DNA from: Psoroptes ovis
Lineage: Eukaryota; Arthropoda; Arachnida; Sarcoptiformes; Psoroptidae
Length of the DNA: 64,000 nt
Direction of reading: 5' to 3'
NCBI GenBank assembly: GCA_002943765.1
Contig: PQWQ01000008.1
Span: 868,001-932,000 of the forward strand
Position 1 is the stretch's first letter. Every line of letters starts with the position of its first letter. The notes below the pieces were generated by a model. The model saw only the letters and a list, made by a program, of their open reading frames with translations. It had not been told where the DNA came from and made no database searches. A program made the translations under genes and the position numbers. Positions 45,801 to 55,998 of this stretch are shown piece after piece.

Positions 45801-46818
45801 ATCGAGCAAATGACAAAGATGTTCATGATGATGTTGATGATAATGGTGATTTGAGATTGAAATTGAAGCCAGATGTACTTGAATTCAAACACAAATATCG
45901 AAACACATACACACAAAATGATTGTAGATTGGATCAATGGATGTTGGATGTCAACTGAATTCAATTGAATTCGATGTAAAATTTTGATTTTATGGATTTT
46001 AATTTAATGAAAATTTTAATGAATTTGAAGGATAAAATATTTATGAATGACCCCAAAAAAAACCAGTGAATATTTGATTCGATTTGATGTCTTTCGCCAA
46101 TGGAATTCACTGATTGTCAAAATTGATCGATCACTTTGGATTAATTCGAATGACAGATATTCAAAGTTCGAGATTCACTAATTAATCGATGATTTGATGA
46201 TTGATTAATTAACAAATTACTTAATTAATTAATTACTTAGTTAACTAATTAACTTAATTAATGAAGAATGTATCGATGGAATCAAATCAATCAAATGAAT
46301 TTTTTCCGAGAAAATTTCTTAACAAAAATTCGAAGAAATTCAAAAAAAATCAAAGAAATTTTCCCGAAAATAAATAGATTTCTGATTTCTTTAAGAAAAA
46401 TTTACAATTTCCAAGACGCTATTCGTAAGTCATTTGTTGTTTTGATTATTTTCAATTTGCAACAAACAACAAACAAATACAAGCAAAAATTGCAACGTTT
46501 ATTATCAATGGTCACTTATGGCTTCAATACTTCAATTCATCTTGCTGTGTACTGACTTTGAATGAATTCAATTTTTATCTTTTTTTTTCGAATTTTCAAA
46601 ACTGTGAGTGGTTTCACTGTTGAAAAATGTGAATGTTGTTTCTGCTTCTATTTTTCGCCGCTATTTTCATCATCATCATCATCATTGACGATCGACGAAA
46701 TGTCTGTGTCAATTGATTAACATTTATGTGTTTGTTTCGTTGTTTTGCTGTTGTTCTGCTGTGTTTTTTTTGGTGTGTAATTTGTACATAGTTTTCTGTC
46801 AGTGTATTTGTATGTATA
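42844..46818. other. Nearly 4 kb without gene or hairpin element
   Basis: The longest stretch in 14-50 kb without an A or B element. It holds AT-rich repeats (44200-44420), (ACC)n at 44919-44937, CA repeats near 44157-44170, and TTAACCCTTTG near 43610 as a possible C end. Open frames at 43814, 45334, 45701 and 46268 have no recognisable protein. Confidence 0.45.
44919..44937. repeat. (ACC)n microsatellite
   Basis: Six ACC units. Confidence 0.85.
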
Positions 46819-46899
46819 GGGGTTGTCCGAAAAGTTCTGCCCGATTTTCATAAGCAACTCTATTGATAAAGCGGAATAAACTTTTCGGACAACCTAATA
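46819..46899. mobile_element. Family A hairpin element 33
   Basis: GGGTTGTCCGAAAAGTTCTG…AAACTTTTCGGACAACCTAA-TA. Its interior (GCAACTCTATTGATAAAGCG) is the reverse complement of that at 47420: the same subfamily in opposite orientation 600 bp away. Confidence 0.88.
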
Positions 46900-47289
46900 T
46901 ATAGAGGATGCACATATTCGCAGATTGGTGGGAAAATTTTTTGGGCTCCTTGAGCTCCGAAGGCTCCTCAGCAGAGCCTTTTGTAAAGTGCACAGTGCAC
47001 TCGAGCGATGTGGGAAATAATGGAAATTGGCTCTGTTCAAGTGCCGCTCAGAGCGCAAGGCGTATCAAGTCAGTGGATTTCTCCATGTACAAAGTGTATT
47101 CGAATGATTTTTTTTTCATGTGAAGAGATCACTGAAAATTAACAGCAAATAAAAAATGGAAGAAAAAACAGAAAACAATTTTTTTTTCTTTGGGAGAAGA
47201 ATTGGCCAATGATGCTGTTGTGGAAAAAATGGGAGAGAGAGAAGTATTGAATGGAAATGATACTTAAAATGTACATGTTATAATCGTCG

Positions 47290-47367
47290 GTGCACTCGAC
47301 TGGGTTTTGATTTGCCTCACTAATCAATGATTTCGCGGTGCCTCACGGGCGCCTGACGAGTGCAAAG
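47290..47367 (-). mobile_element. Family C element
   Basis: GTGCACTCGACTGGG at the left; GGTGCCTCACGGGCGCCTGA then CGAGTGCAAAG at the right. Confidence 0.75.
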
Positions 47368-47419
47368 CAATTTTTTACAATTTTTTCACTTAAACATTTT
47401 GTACATGCGTTCATTAAAA

Positions 47420-47503
47420 ATTAGGTTGTCCGAAAAGTTCATTCCGCTTTATCAATGCAGAGTTGCTCATGAAAATCGGCCAGAACTTTCCGGACAGCCT
47501 AAT
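47420..47503. mobile_element. Family A hairpin element 34
   Basis: TTAGGTTGTCCGAAAAGTTC…GAACTTTCCGGACAGCCTAA-TA. Centre CGCTTTATCAATGCAGAGTT is shared with copies at 2122 and 46819. Confidence 0.88.
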
Positions 47504-47652
47504 ACTTTTAAACACTTTTGGGCACAATTTTTCGGCAGTCACGAAGAAAACGAATTCTGCGCAAATCCCAATCAAGCTAATTATTGATGATGGAATCAGC
47601 AGAAGAGGCTGCTGCTGCTGCTGCTGTTGGTGGTGATACTCAAGTGGTATTA

Positions 47653-47731
47653 TTTGGTTGTCCGAAAAGTTTTGTTCGGATCAATAGAAGAATTTAATAT
47701 AAGAGTTGGCCAGAACTTTTCGGACAACATG
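47653..47731. mobile_element. Family A hairpin element 35
   Basis: TTGGTTGTCCGAAAAGTTTT…CCAGAACTTTTCGGACAACA; 14 bp of outer pairing. Confidence 0.82.
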
Positions 47732-48285
47732 ATTTTATGGTGATGGACCAGAAACAAGGATTAAATATTGGCTTAAATCATTCATTGATTTGGAATCGAT
47801 TTGCGTTTAATTCGTTCGAATATTCACTTAGCGGGAACCGTTCGAAACTTTTGGACATGTTAAAGTCTGGCCAATGAGGATCCTGAATGATCACCGAAAA
47901 GCTTTGGCCACGGACGATTGACTCGGTTGATCCCAATCGCCGCCGATCCAAATCGGCCAAATCGATGAATCGGCGACCGAATCCTCCTCGGGACCCTCTT
48001 GGGCCGTGATTTTCTGCGATCATTCAGAGATTGTCTGATTCATTGATTGCCCACGACTTGCGTTTTCGCTCCCCATGGTTTCTCCAGACGCCAATCGACA
48101 AGGGTTGACATCGTTACTGTGTGTGGTTGTTGCTATGTCTGTAGCTGCTGCTGCTGCAATTTAATATCTTCAATTGATAATTTCGAATGAGTTTTATTAG
48201 CTTTTCAATATTTTGAATCAAATCAAATCAAATGAAGAAAATAACAAAATTAATCATTGGCAGAAAAAAAAATTGGCCAAAAATT
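47732..48285. other. Gene-free, GC-richer stretch
   Basis: A minus frame at 47778-48023 reflects local GC (…GSRGGFGRR…) but matches no family I know and has no splice context. Confidence 0.4.
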
Positions 48286-48369
48286 GCTTTGCACTCGACA
48301 GGCGCCCACAAGGCACCATCAATTCAATGATTCACTATGGTTAATTAAAATTGATGTCGAGCGCAAAGG
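48286..48369 (+). mobile_element. Family C element, reference copy
   Basis: GCTTTGCACTCGACAGGCGC then CCACAAGGCACCATC at the left; GATGTCGAGCGCAAAGGG at the right; 84 bp. Inverted ends of about 12 bp flank an asymmetric GC-rich GGCGCC…GGCACC part. Confidence 0.8.
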
Positions 48370-48625
48370 GAACTCGTTGGAAATTTTATTAAATAATCAA
48401 AAATCATAAGTGGAAATCATCATCAATTGTGAATTTTTGTATGGAAATAAACAGGAAAAAATAACAACAATTTTTTTAATAAAGGAAATTTTATATTCAT
48501 TCATTCATTCATTTATTTAATATATGTGTGCAGCTATTATTGATGATATATTGTTTAATGATGATGATGATGATGATCATTATATTGAAAATTCATGGAT
48601 ATTTTAGTGTTTTTTCTGAAAATTC

Positions 48626-48717
48626 TAAGGTTGTCCGAAAAGTCGTGGCGGATTTTTAAAACGGATTTCTATTGATTTTTCAATTGGCTCAAAACGCAAA
48701 AACTTTTCGGACAATCT
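48626..48717. mobile_element. Family A hairpin element 36
   Basis: AAGGTTGTCCGAAAAGTCGT…AAAACTTTTCGGACAATC; AGTCG at the inner end of the left arm. Confidence 0.8.
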
Positions 48718-48956
48718 CGGAAATTAAATCTGTCGAAGTTGTTGTTGTTGTTGTTGGCTAATTTTGTAAAATCATCATTTCTATAGTCTTTCAGTGGCCA
48801 TTATTATTATTATTATTAGCCTCTTTTCCTCTTTGGTTAAAATAAAATTGTCTATTTTTCAAACGATTTCGAACGAATAAAACAACAAAATATCTTCACA
48901 TATAAATTTTGAAATGAAAAATTTAATAAATTAATCATATTGAACATTTGAAAATC

Positions 48957-49040
48957 GTCTTTGCACTCGACAATGTCTCCATTACCATTGAGTTCAATTG
49001 AGTAAAATTGGTCGCTTTTAGGCGCCTGTCGAGCGCAAAG
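48957..49040 (-). mobile_element. Family C element
   Basis: TCTTTGCACTCGACAATGTC at the left; TTTTAGGCGCCTGTCGAGCG then CAAAG at the right. It is only 10 bp from a family A element. Confidence 0.75.
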
Positions 49041-49049
49041 AACAAATAA

Positions 49050-49132
49050 TTTGTCTGTCCGAAAAGTTCATGCGCATTTAACAATTGAGATTCCTATTGG
49101 AAATCGTTGAGAACTTTTAGGACAACCCAATA
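49050..49132. mobile_element. Family A hairpin element 37
   Basis: TTGTCTGTCCGAAAAGTTCA…TGAGAACTTTTAGGACAACCCAA-TA. Confidence 0.8.
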
Positions 49133-49480
49133 TTTGCTTTTTGGGAAATTTTGGCCTAAAAATGTTCAGATTTTAGCCGGTTCCCGCAGCCATGGATCAT
49201 GGCTAATCATGGTAGAAAACACGTGGCAATCACAAGCGGCAAAGGTTTCTTGTACGCAGAACAACAATGAAACACACCCACACACACACACACATGTACA
49301 CTTAAAAGGTTATAATCCTTCGGTGTATACCGTGATCACCACCCACCTGATCCTTTGAATAAAAAGAATTCGTGTCAAATTTGAAAAAAAATATTTCAAT
49401 GGTAAACATGAATCATCATCATCATTATCATTATCATTGATTGTCATTTTAAGCGATTCATAAATGCCTAAAATTCAAAT

Positions 49481-49652
49481 CAGTGATTCTCAACCACTGT
49501 GCCGCGACACTTTTGAGTACAGTGAAATATCAAAATTGTGCCACTAAATTTCTGGAAATGTATCATAATCCTTTACTTGGTGTGCCGGCAAAATTTTGAA
49601 ATTTGTTGAATTTTGTGCCGCAACCAAAAAAGAAAAAGGTTGAGAATCACTG
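49481..49652. mobile_element. Family D element 7 (hAT-type MITE)
   Basis: CAGTGATTCTCAACC and GGTTGAGAATCACTG are perfectly complementary (15 of 15). The interior begins CACTGTGCCGCGACACTTTT, a sub-terminal word common in hAT/Charlie-type elements. 172 bp. Confidence 0.85.
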
Positions 49653-49963
49653 TCAGAGATGATAATGAACATCATAAATATGGTCATCATCATTTTAATG
49701 ATGATGATCATCATTATCATCATCATCATTCAGAATCTTGGTCATATTATCTTTCATTATATTCATCATTATTATTGTATCCATTATCATCATTATGACC
49801 ATCATCATCATCATCGTCATTATCATCAATGACCATTGTTTGTCATAATTACCATGATTGTAAATCGTTTGAAATCATATTTTATGTGAAATGACAATTA
49901 GCCTTTTGAATTCAATGTTTTCTTTTTCATTTAAAAATGTAAATTTGACATGTCAAAAGGATG
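49653..49963. other. Gene-free stretch of ATC/GAT repeats
   Basis: Mostly CATCATTATCAT simple sequence (49680-49830); nothing else. Confidence 0.7.
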
Positions 49964-50046
49964 ACCCCTTTGCACTCGACAGGATTCGAACGACTTGCAT
50001 GATTCAATATGATTGCGGTGCCCACTAGGCGCCTGTCGAACGCATG
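49964..50046 (-). mobile_element. Family C element
   Basis: ACCCCTTTGCACTCGACAGG at the left; GGTGCCCACTAGGCGCCTGT then CGAACGCA at the right. Confidence 0.78.
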
Positions 50047-50700
50047 GTTTCAAAACGTTCTATTTTTCTCACACACAAAAGTAATTAAAGAAGAAATTAT
50101 CATCATTCAATTTTAAAACTACATGAGACAAGTGAATTTTCAATTATGTTTACTTTACGAGATTTTTTTATGAATTGGACATCTTTTTGTTTGTTCTCAG
50201 GAAGATGTCTCAGCTCTATTTGCGCTAACGAGCGTAATTCGGGGTGATTTCAGGAGAAAAAAATCACTGAAATCATCTGATTGAGCCATGGCTCTTGGAA
50301 CGTAAAGGCATCTTTGAAAAAATCCATTCATCGCAAAGGGCGCAAAAGGGTTGTATGTCTTAAAGGTCTGAAATGTTTAAGGAAAATCCAAGATTTTCAA
50401 TTTTCAAATTGCATAATTCACAAGTTTTTTTTTTTTTTTTTTGAAGAACAACGTATAAACTTGGTGCTTATTTTGCCGATTGACAATGTTTATGGTGAAT
50501 TTTGATGATTTCGCACTCGAATGGTTGCAATTAAAACTCTTCAATCCTCATTTACGTTTGTCAATGACACAATTTTGAATTTTAATTGTAATTTCAATTT
50601 AATTTGAATTAATTTGGTTAAATAATAATTGCTTTGATGTATTTCGAAATGCGAAGAGTAAAAAAAAATCTTCAAAAAAAGGCATGGAACAACACGCAAC
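50047..50700. other. Gene-free stretch upstream of SMC6
   Basis: A C-like relic (CATCGCAAAGGGCGCAAAAG near 50328), a poly-T run at 50425-50442, otherwise AT-rich. Confidence 0.5.
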
Positions 50701-51027
50701 GTATGAATTGGGCAACGAATTGTAAATTTTCGCGCTCGAAGAAATTGAAAAAAATAAAATTTTTTGTGCCAAAATTTGTTTCCCAAAATTTTGATTAAAT
50801 TAATTTAATTCCATCCAAAGATTTGATTAATCTCAACAATTTGATCTTGGTAACCAAAGCAACAATCTTGAAGCTATTTCATTGAAATCTCAACAACATT
50901 GCATCATATTATGGTTTGACTTTTCTACAGTGTATTGAAGAAGCAAATTTCTGCTGAAAACTTCTCAAATTTCTTTTGGAATTTTCGATTTTGTTTACGG
51001 CAAAGTTTTGTTGATATCACTCGAACA
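50701..51027 (+). promoter_or_regulatory. SMC6 upstream region with TTTTCGCGC
   Basis: TTTTCGCGC at 50727-50735 matches an E2F-type site (TTTSGCGC/TTTCGCGC) 293 bp before the ATG. TCTACAG at about 50925-50931 could be a 5' UTR splice acceptor. No TATA box is evident. Confidence 0.4.
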
Positions 51028-54000
51028 ATGCCGCTATTAACAAGAAAACGTAAAAATTTAAATCGTTTAACAGATGATTCAACACAAGCATCAGCGATTC
51101 AATCATTTAGTAATAATTATAATGAAAGTGATGATGAAACTATCGCTAAAAATTTGAATGAATTATCATCAACAGCAACCAATATGAGTATTGAAAATGG
51201 TCGAAATGCAAGCAATATTGTTCATCGTTCATCATCTCGTATGAAACCTCTTCATTCATCAATGAATAATCATAATTTATTAATATCCAAAGAAATTATG
51301 AGTGATAATGATAATGAATATGAAAATGTTGGGTCAGATAATGATGATGATGATGACCACGGTAATGATAGCGATGATATTGAAGATTCGAACAACAGAA
51401 TCCAGCGTAAACGGCGCAAAACATTGAAATTGAACGATGAAAACAATGATGATAATGATGATACAATGACCACAACGATAACACCTGTTGTTGACGTGAC
51501 AAATTTTGATCAATTATTCGAACGTCGACAAGATGATGATGATCATAGTATGTTGATTGATAAAAATTTTCATGTCGTCAAAGATGTTGATGATAACAAT
51601 GATGAAAACAATGATCTTGTCATCAATACTGATGACATTATTCAAAATATTGATAATCATATGACAAATGAATATGATACACAAACAGCATCATTGAATC
51701 GTAATGGTAAAAATGATAATAACGATGCCGGTGTCAGCCAAAATCATTGTTCATCATCATATCAAAATACATTGACAGCAAACATACAAACAAATACGAT
51801 GAGTAAACAATATGATTTGAAATATGGTGAAATTGGTCATATACGTGAAATAACATTGAAAAATTTTATGTGTCACAAGAATTTTCATTTAAAATTTGGA
51901 CCACGTATTAATTTTATTGTTGGACAAAATGGAAGTAAGTTTGTTGAATTATTTAATTGTACTTGTCATTGTTCTTTTATTAATTATTTCCTTTTTTACA
52001 AACACAACAATACAGGTGGAAAATCAGCCATTCTCATCGGTATTGTTCTGGGATTCGGTGGACGTGCATCGACCACTAATCGTGGTTCAGATTTATCACT
52101 TTTCATTAAAAACGGTGAATCACGTGCACAAATAATCATAAAAATTGCAAATTCAAATAATAATACTGCAAATGTACACCGACAACAACAACAAACACAA
52201 AGGTCAAGACAAACGCAAATAAATGACAATATCAACAACAGCAGCAATGATGATGATAGTTATCGTTATGATCAATATGGTTCAACAATCATTATTGAAC
52301 GTATTATTAATATAAATGGTTCGAGTAATTATAAATTGAAATCAGAATCAGGTAAAATAATATCGGAGCGGCGGGAAGAGCTGGATAATATATTACAACA
52401 TTTTCAAATTGTTATTGATAATCCTATTTGTATATTAACACAAGAAATATCGAAAAATTTCTTGAACACCAAAAATGCACATGAAAAATTTAAATTTTTT
52501 ATCAAAGCAACTGAAATTGAAAAAACTAAACAATTTTATGAAGATTGTTATGATAATCGGCGGAAAACACAGCAAACAATTATGGTAATTGTGTTTGATA
52601 TATTGAAATTTGAAATTTTTAAATTTTTAAAATTGTTTAATTACCATATCTTTTTCATTTATTATATCTCTTTAGGAAAAAACTGAACAATTAAAATTAT
52701 ATAAAAATGAATATGAAAAATATCAACAACAAATCGATATTATTGATTTATTAAGAAATAATGCACAATTAATGAGAAAATTACATCATGAAATTCTATG
52801 GTCAAGTATTAATGAATGTCGTCATGAATTAGAGAACAATCGTCAAGAATATGAAAATTTAATTCAAAATATTGGTGAAAATAAATCAAAATTGATTGAA
52901 TATCGGAGGAAAAATGATGATTTTGTCAAAAATATTGAAGAAAATAATAAAAAGCTGGAAAATTTCACCGCCACATTAAAGGAATTACAAAGTACATATA
53001 ATGAATCGAAAATACAATCCGATCAAATACGTAATCGTTTGATACAAAAAGAATCGGATATGAATATAATACGTAAAGAAATGAATTCATATGTGAATGA
53101 AATTAATTCGATTAATGAAAAAATCGAAGGTATTGAAGAAAGAAATTCACAATTATTAAATGATGATGCAGATGGTGAATTTATTGGACAAAATTTTGCC
53201 GAACGTATTGAACGATTGAAACGTGAATTGAATGAAAAACATTCGAAACAAAAAGATCTGAAATCACAATTAGCGAATCTGAAGCAAGAAAAAGATTCAT
53301 TATTAATGGACCGCAAACAATGTGATGAAAAGCTGCGATCGACACAAATACAGTTGAATGTTTGTCAACAAAATTTAAAACGTTTACAAAATTCAACACA
53401 AAATCGTTTAGATTATTATGGACGTAAATATAGTGAATTACAAATGAAAATTAATGAAAATTTGCAAAAATTCCACTGTAAACCCTTTGGGCCTATTGGT
53501 GAATATATTAACCTGAAAAATTGTTCAACCGATGCATATGCTGTCGAGTGTTTTTTGAAAAAATTCATCTATTCATATGTCGTTGATAATAGTCATGATG
53601 CAAACATATTGAAAGCACTAATCGATCGAACATTTCAATCAAATCCAAATAATAATCAATCTGCAAATGATCATATGATTAAACCGACAATTATCATACG
53701 TAAATATACCAAATTACATGATGTCACTCATACGCAAGCAACATCGCCAAAATATCAAAATTTTCTTCAATTATTAAATATAAAATCACCGGAACGTGAT
53801 CCAGTTGCAAATTGTTTAATTGATCATTTGAAAATTGAACAAATTTTATATATTCCGAATTTCAACGAAGCTCAACGATTATTATCACATCGTGAACTCG
53901 TTCCGAAAAATTGTATACGTGCCTACACCGCTGACGGTGATGTAATGTTTCCATCAACTAATCGTAGTGATTTTAAATGTTATCCGAATCGTGCAGCACA

Positions 54001-55447
54001 ACGACCACAAGGTAAAATGGTACGGATATTGATTGAAAATAAAACAAATATTATTGAAAATTATAAAAAACAAATCACTGAACTACGGTTATCGCAAGAA
54101 CAAATTGTTCAAAATTCAAATGAATTATTGAAAAAAATGGAAGAATGTAAAAAATCGATTGCATTGAATACATATCAAATACAACAAAATGAAATCGAGA
54201 TACATCAAATGGATAGTAAATTGATTGAATTACAGGTAAGAATTCAAAGTTTTAATGTGAATTTTGATTAATTTTACCCCTTTTTTGTCCATTTTTAATG
54301 AATCATTTAGGAAAAAGCTGCAATCAAACCAATAGAAGCATTAGCACTGAAAGAAGAAGTACAAAAATTGGAACAAGATCATAAAAAATTAGAAGAACAA
54401 TTAAGCGAACTACGATCCGAACGTGAACAATTAAAAATTGAATATAATAAATATTTGAGTGAATCAGAAATGAAACAAAAACAATATCGTTTACAATTAG
54501 AATCACGTGATCCGTTACAAGATGAAATTGAAAGAACACGAAATGAACAGTTAAGATTAATGAATGAAATTGATAAAATTGAAAATGAATTGAAAATATT
54601 TGAAGAAAAACGGCTAAGATTACAAAAAGATATTGATGATATGACCAGAAAAATTAATGAAGAAGAAACAAAAGCATTGGAAAAAACTGGTGGTCAACCG
54701 ATTACGACCACACGTAAACGTAATGAAATACAAAAAGAAATTAATCAAATCGAACTGAAATTACGTACAAATGAACATCTGCTGGATGAACAAAAACAGC
54801 TAGAAATTCGTACAGCATATGAAGAGTTGAAAAAATCAATCGAAACAGTCGATAAAGAAATGGTTGTGTTGAAAAAATTTTTCCATAATCTTAATCAAGC
54901 AATCGTACAACGTAAACAAGCATATCGTATGATGCGTACATTCATTGAACGTACGGTTAATTTACATTTTCAAGAATTTTTGAAACAAAAACAATTCAAA
55001 GGCTACATTAATGTAACATTTAATCAACCAGCAAATATTGATGATGATGGCAGTGCAAATAATCGAACGAATCGCCGAAATAATCGTGCAAAAACATTGG
55101 AGCTAGTGATTAAACCAAACAATGTACAATCACAAAGTAATAATGATTCACAAACATTACAATCAAATTATACAAATACAAAAAGTTTATCCGGTGGTGA
55201 GCGATCATTTTCAACTGTTGCATTTATAATTGCATTATGGCAATTATGTCAATCACCATTTCGTATATTGGACGAGATTGATGTATTTATGGATATGACA
55301 ACAAGGAAAATATCATTGGATAGTTTAGTTGAATTTGCATCACAAAAATCGACAAAACAATTTATATTTCTATCACCATTATCGCTGCAAGAATTTGAAC
55401 ATAAAGATTTAATACAAATATTTCAAATGCCTGAACCTGAAAGATGA
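51028..55447 (+). CDS. SMC6: SMC6, structural maintenance of chromosomes protein 6
   Basis: ATPase core of the SMC5/6 complex, which acts on chromatin in recombination repair, replication restart and silencing of extrachromosomal DNA. Exons: 51028-51934, 52016-52584, 52676-54235, 54311-55447; introns of 81, 91 and 75 nt with GT-AG; joined frame 1390 aa. Domains: a disordered Asp/Asn-rich N-terminus (1 to about 263); N-terminal head starting KYGEIGHIREITLKNFMCH with Walker A GQNGSGKS (299-306), split by intron 1; coiled coil to about 750; hinge (about 755-925, …KPFGPIGEYI…, …NRAAQRPQGK…); second coiled coil; C-terminal head with signature LSGGER (1305-1310) and Walker B FRILDEID (1329-1336). 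KNFMCH and GEIG before Walker A and the FR-LDE-DVFMD block separate SMC6 from SMC1-5. The ATG at 51028 is the first in the frame. Length exceeds the usual 1100 or so because of the N-terminus. All ATPase motifs are intact. The 3' end faces the PRR11-like gene. Confidence 0.95.
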
Positions 55448-55992
55448 ATTATTAATTTTGATCAATCCAGATTATTATAAATTGATTTATAATTATCGTT
55501 ATGATTTGTCAAATAATTATTCATTATCGATTAGCCTCAAAGATGTACGACGAAGAACACTTGAATTGAATAGCCTTATGGACCAGTTGGATCAATTATT
55601 ATTCTTGGGAATTATAAGACCATAGCCCCAGTGATAAGGGTCAATGCCTCTATGAAAATTCAGAACACAAATTCTGTAAAATTTTTTTTAGTGCTTCGCT
55701 CAAAAATTATTTCAAAAAAAAAAAAAAAAAAAGAAATTATTACAATTTATTCTTATTATAATGTATGATAATGATAATCACAAATAATATACAATTACAC
55801 ACTACTCATCAACAAAACCATATGATTAATGAGTATTAATGAGTTCATATGATCACATTGCTCAGGTTAATTTTACCCACCAAAAAAAAAAATTAATTTA
55901 AATTTGATTTAATTTAAAAATTGTTCCAAATAATAAAAAAAAGTATTTTTTTGTTCGTTCGTCCATTCAATGTGACATCATTCACAAATTTG
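55448..55992. other. Intergenic stretch between two converging genes
   Basis: Expected 3' UTRs. Poly-A tracts at 55713-55732 and 55882-55893; AATAAA on the plus strand at 55932-55937 is the first canonical signal for SMC6. Confidence 0.5.
55932..55937 (+). terminator. Candidate SMC6 polyadenylation signal
   Basis: AATAAA 485 nt after the SMC6 stop; earlier variant signals cannot be excluded. Confidence 0.35.
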
Positions 55993-55998
55993 TTTATT
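55993..55998 (-). terminator. Polyadenylation signal overlapping the PRR11-like stop
   Basis: On the minus strand the stop TAA runs directly into AATAAA (ATG TAAATAAAC), giving a very short 3' UTR. Confidence 0.5.

Noticed and set aside
47778..48023. Gly/Arg-rich 81-codon minus frame
   Set aside because: No family recognised, no start or splice context; composition explains the open frame.
402..49132. Reading the repeated GTCCGAAAAGTT elements as a CRISPR array
   Set aside because: Copies are hundreds to thousands of bases apart with no regular spacers, occur in eukaryotic intron-containing DNA, and carry their inverted partner within 100 bp.
50935..51027. Extending SMC6 upstream of the ATG at 51028
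   Set aside because: The 31 codons before it have no ATG; the open frame begins with a TTG, and a TCTACAG just upstream suggests non-coding leader.
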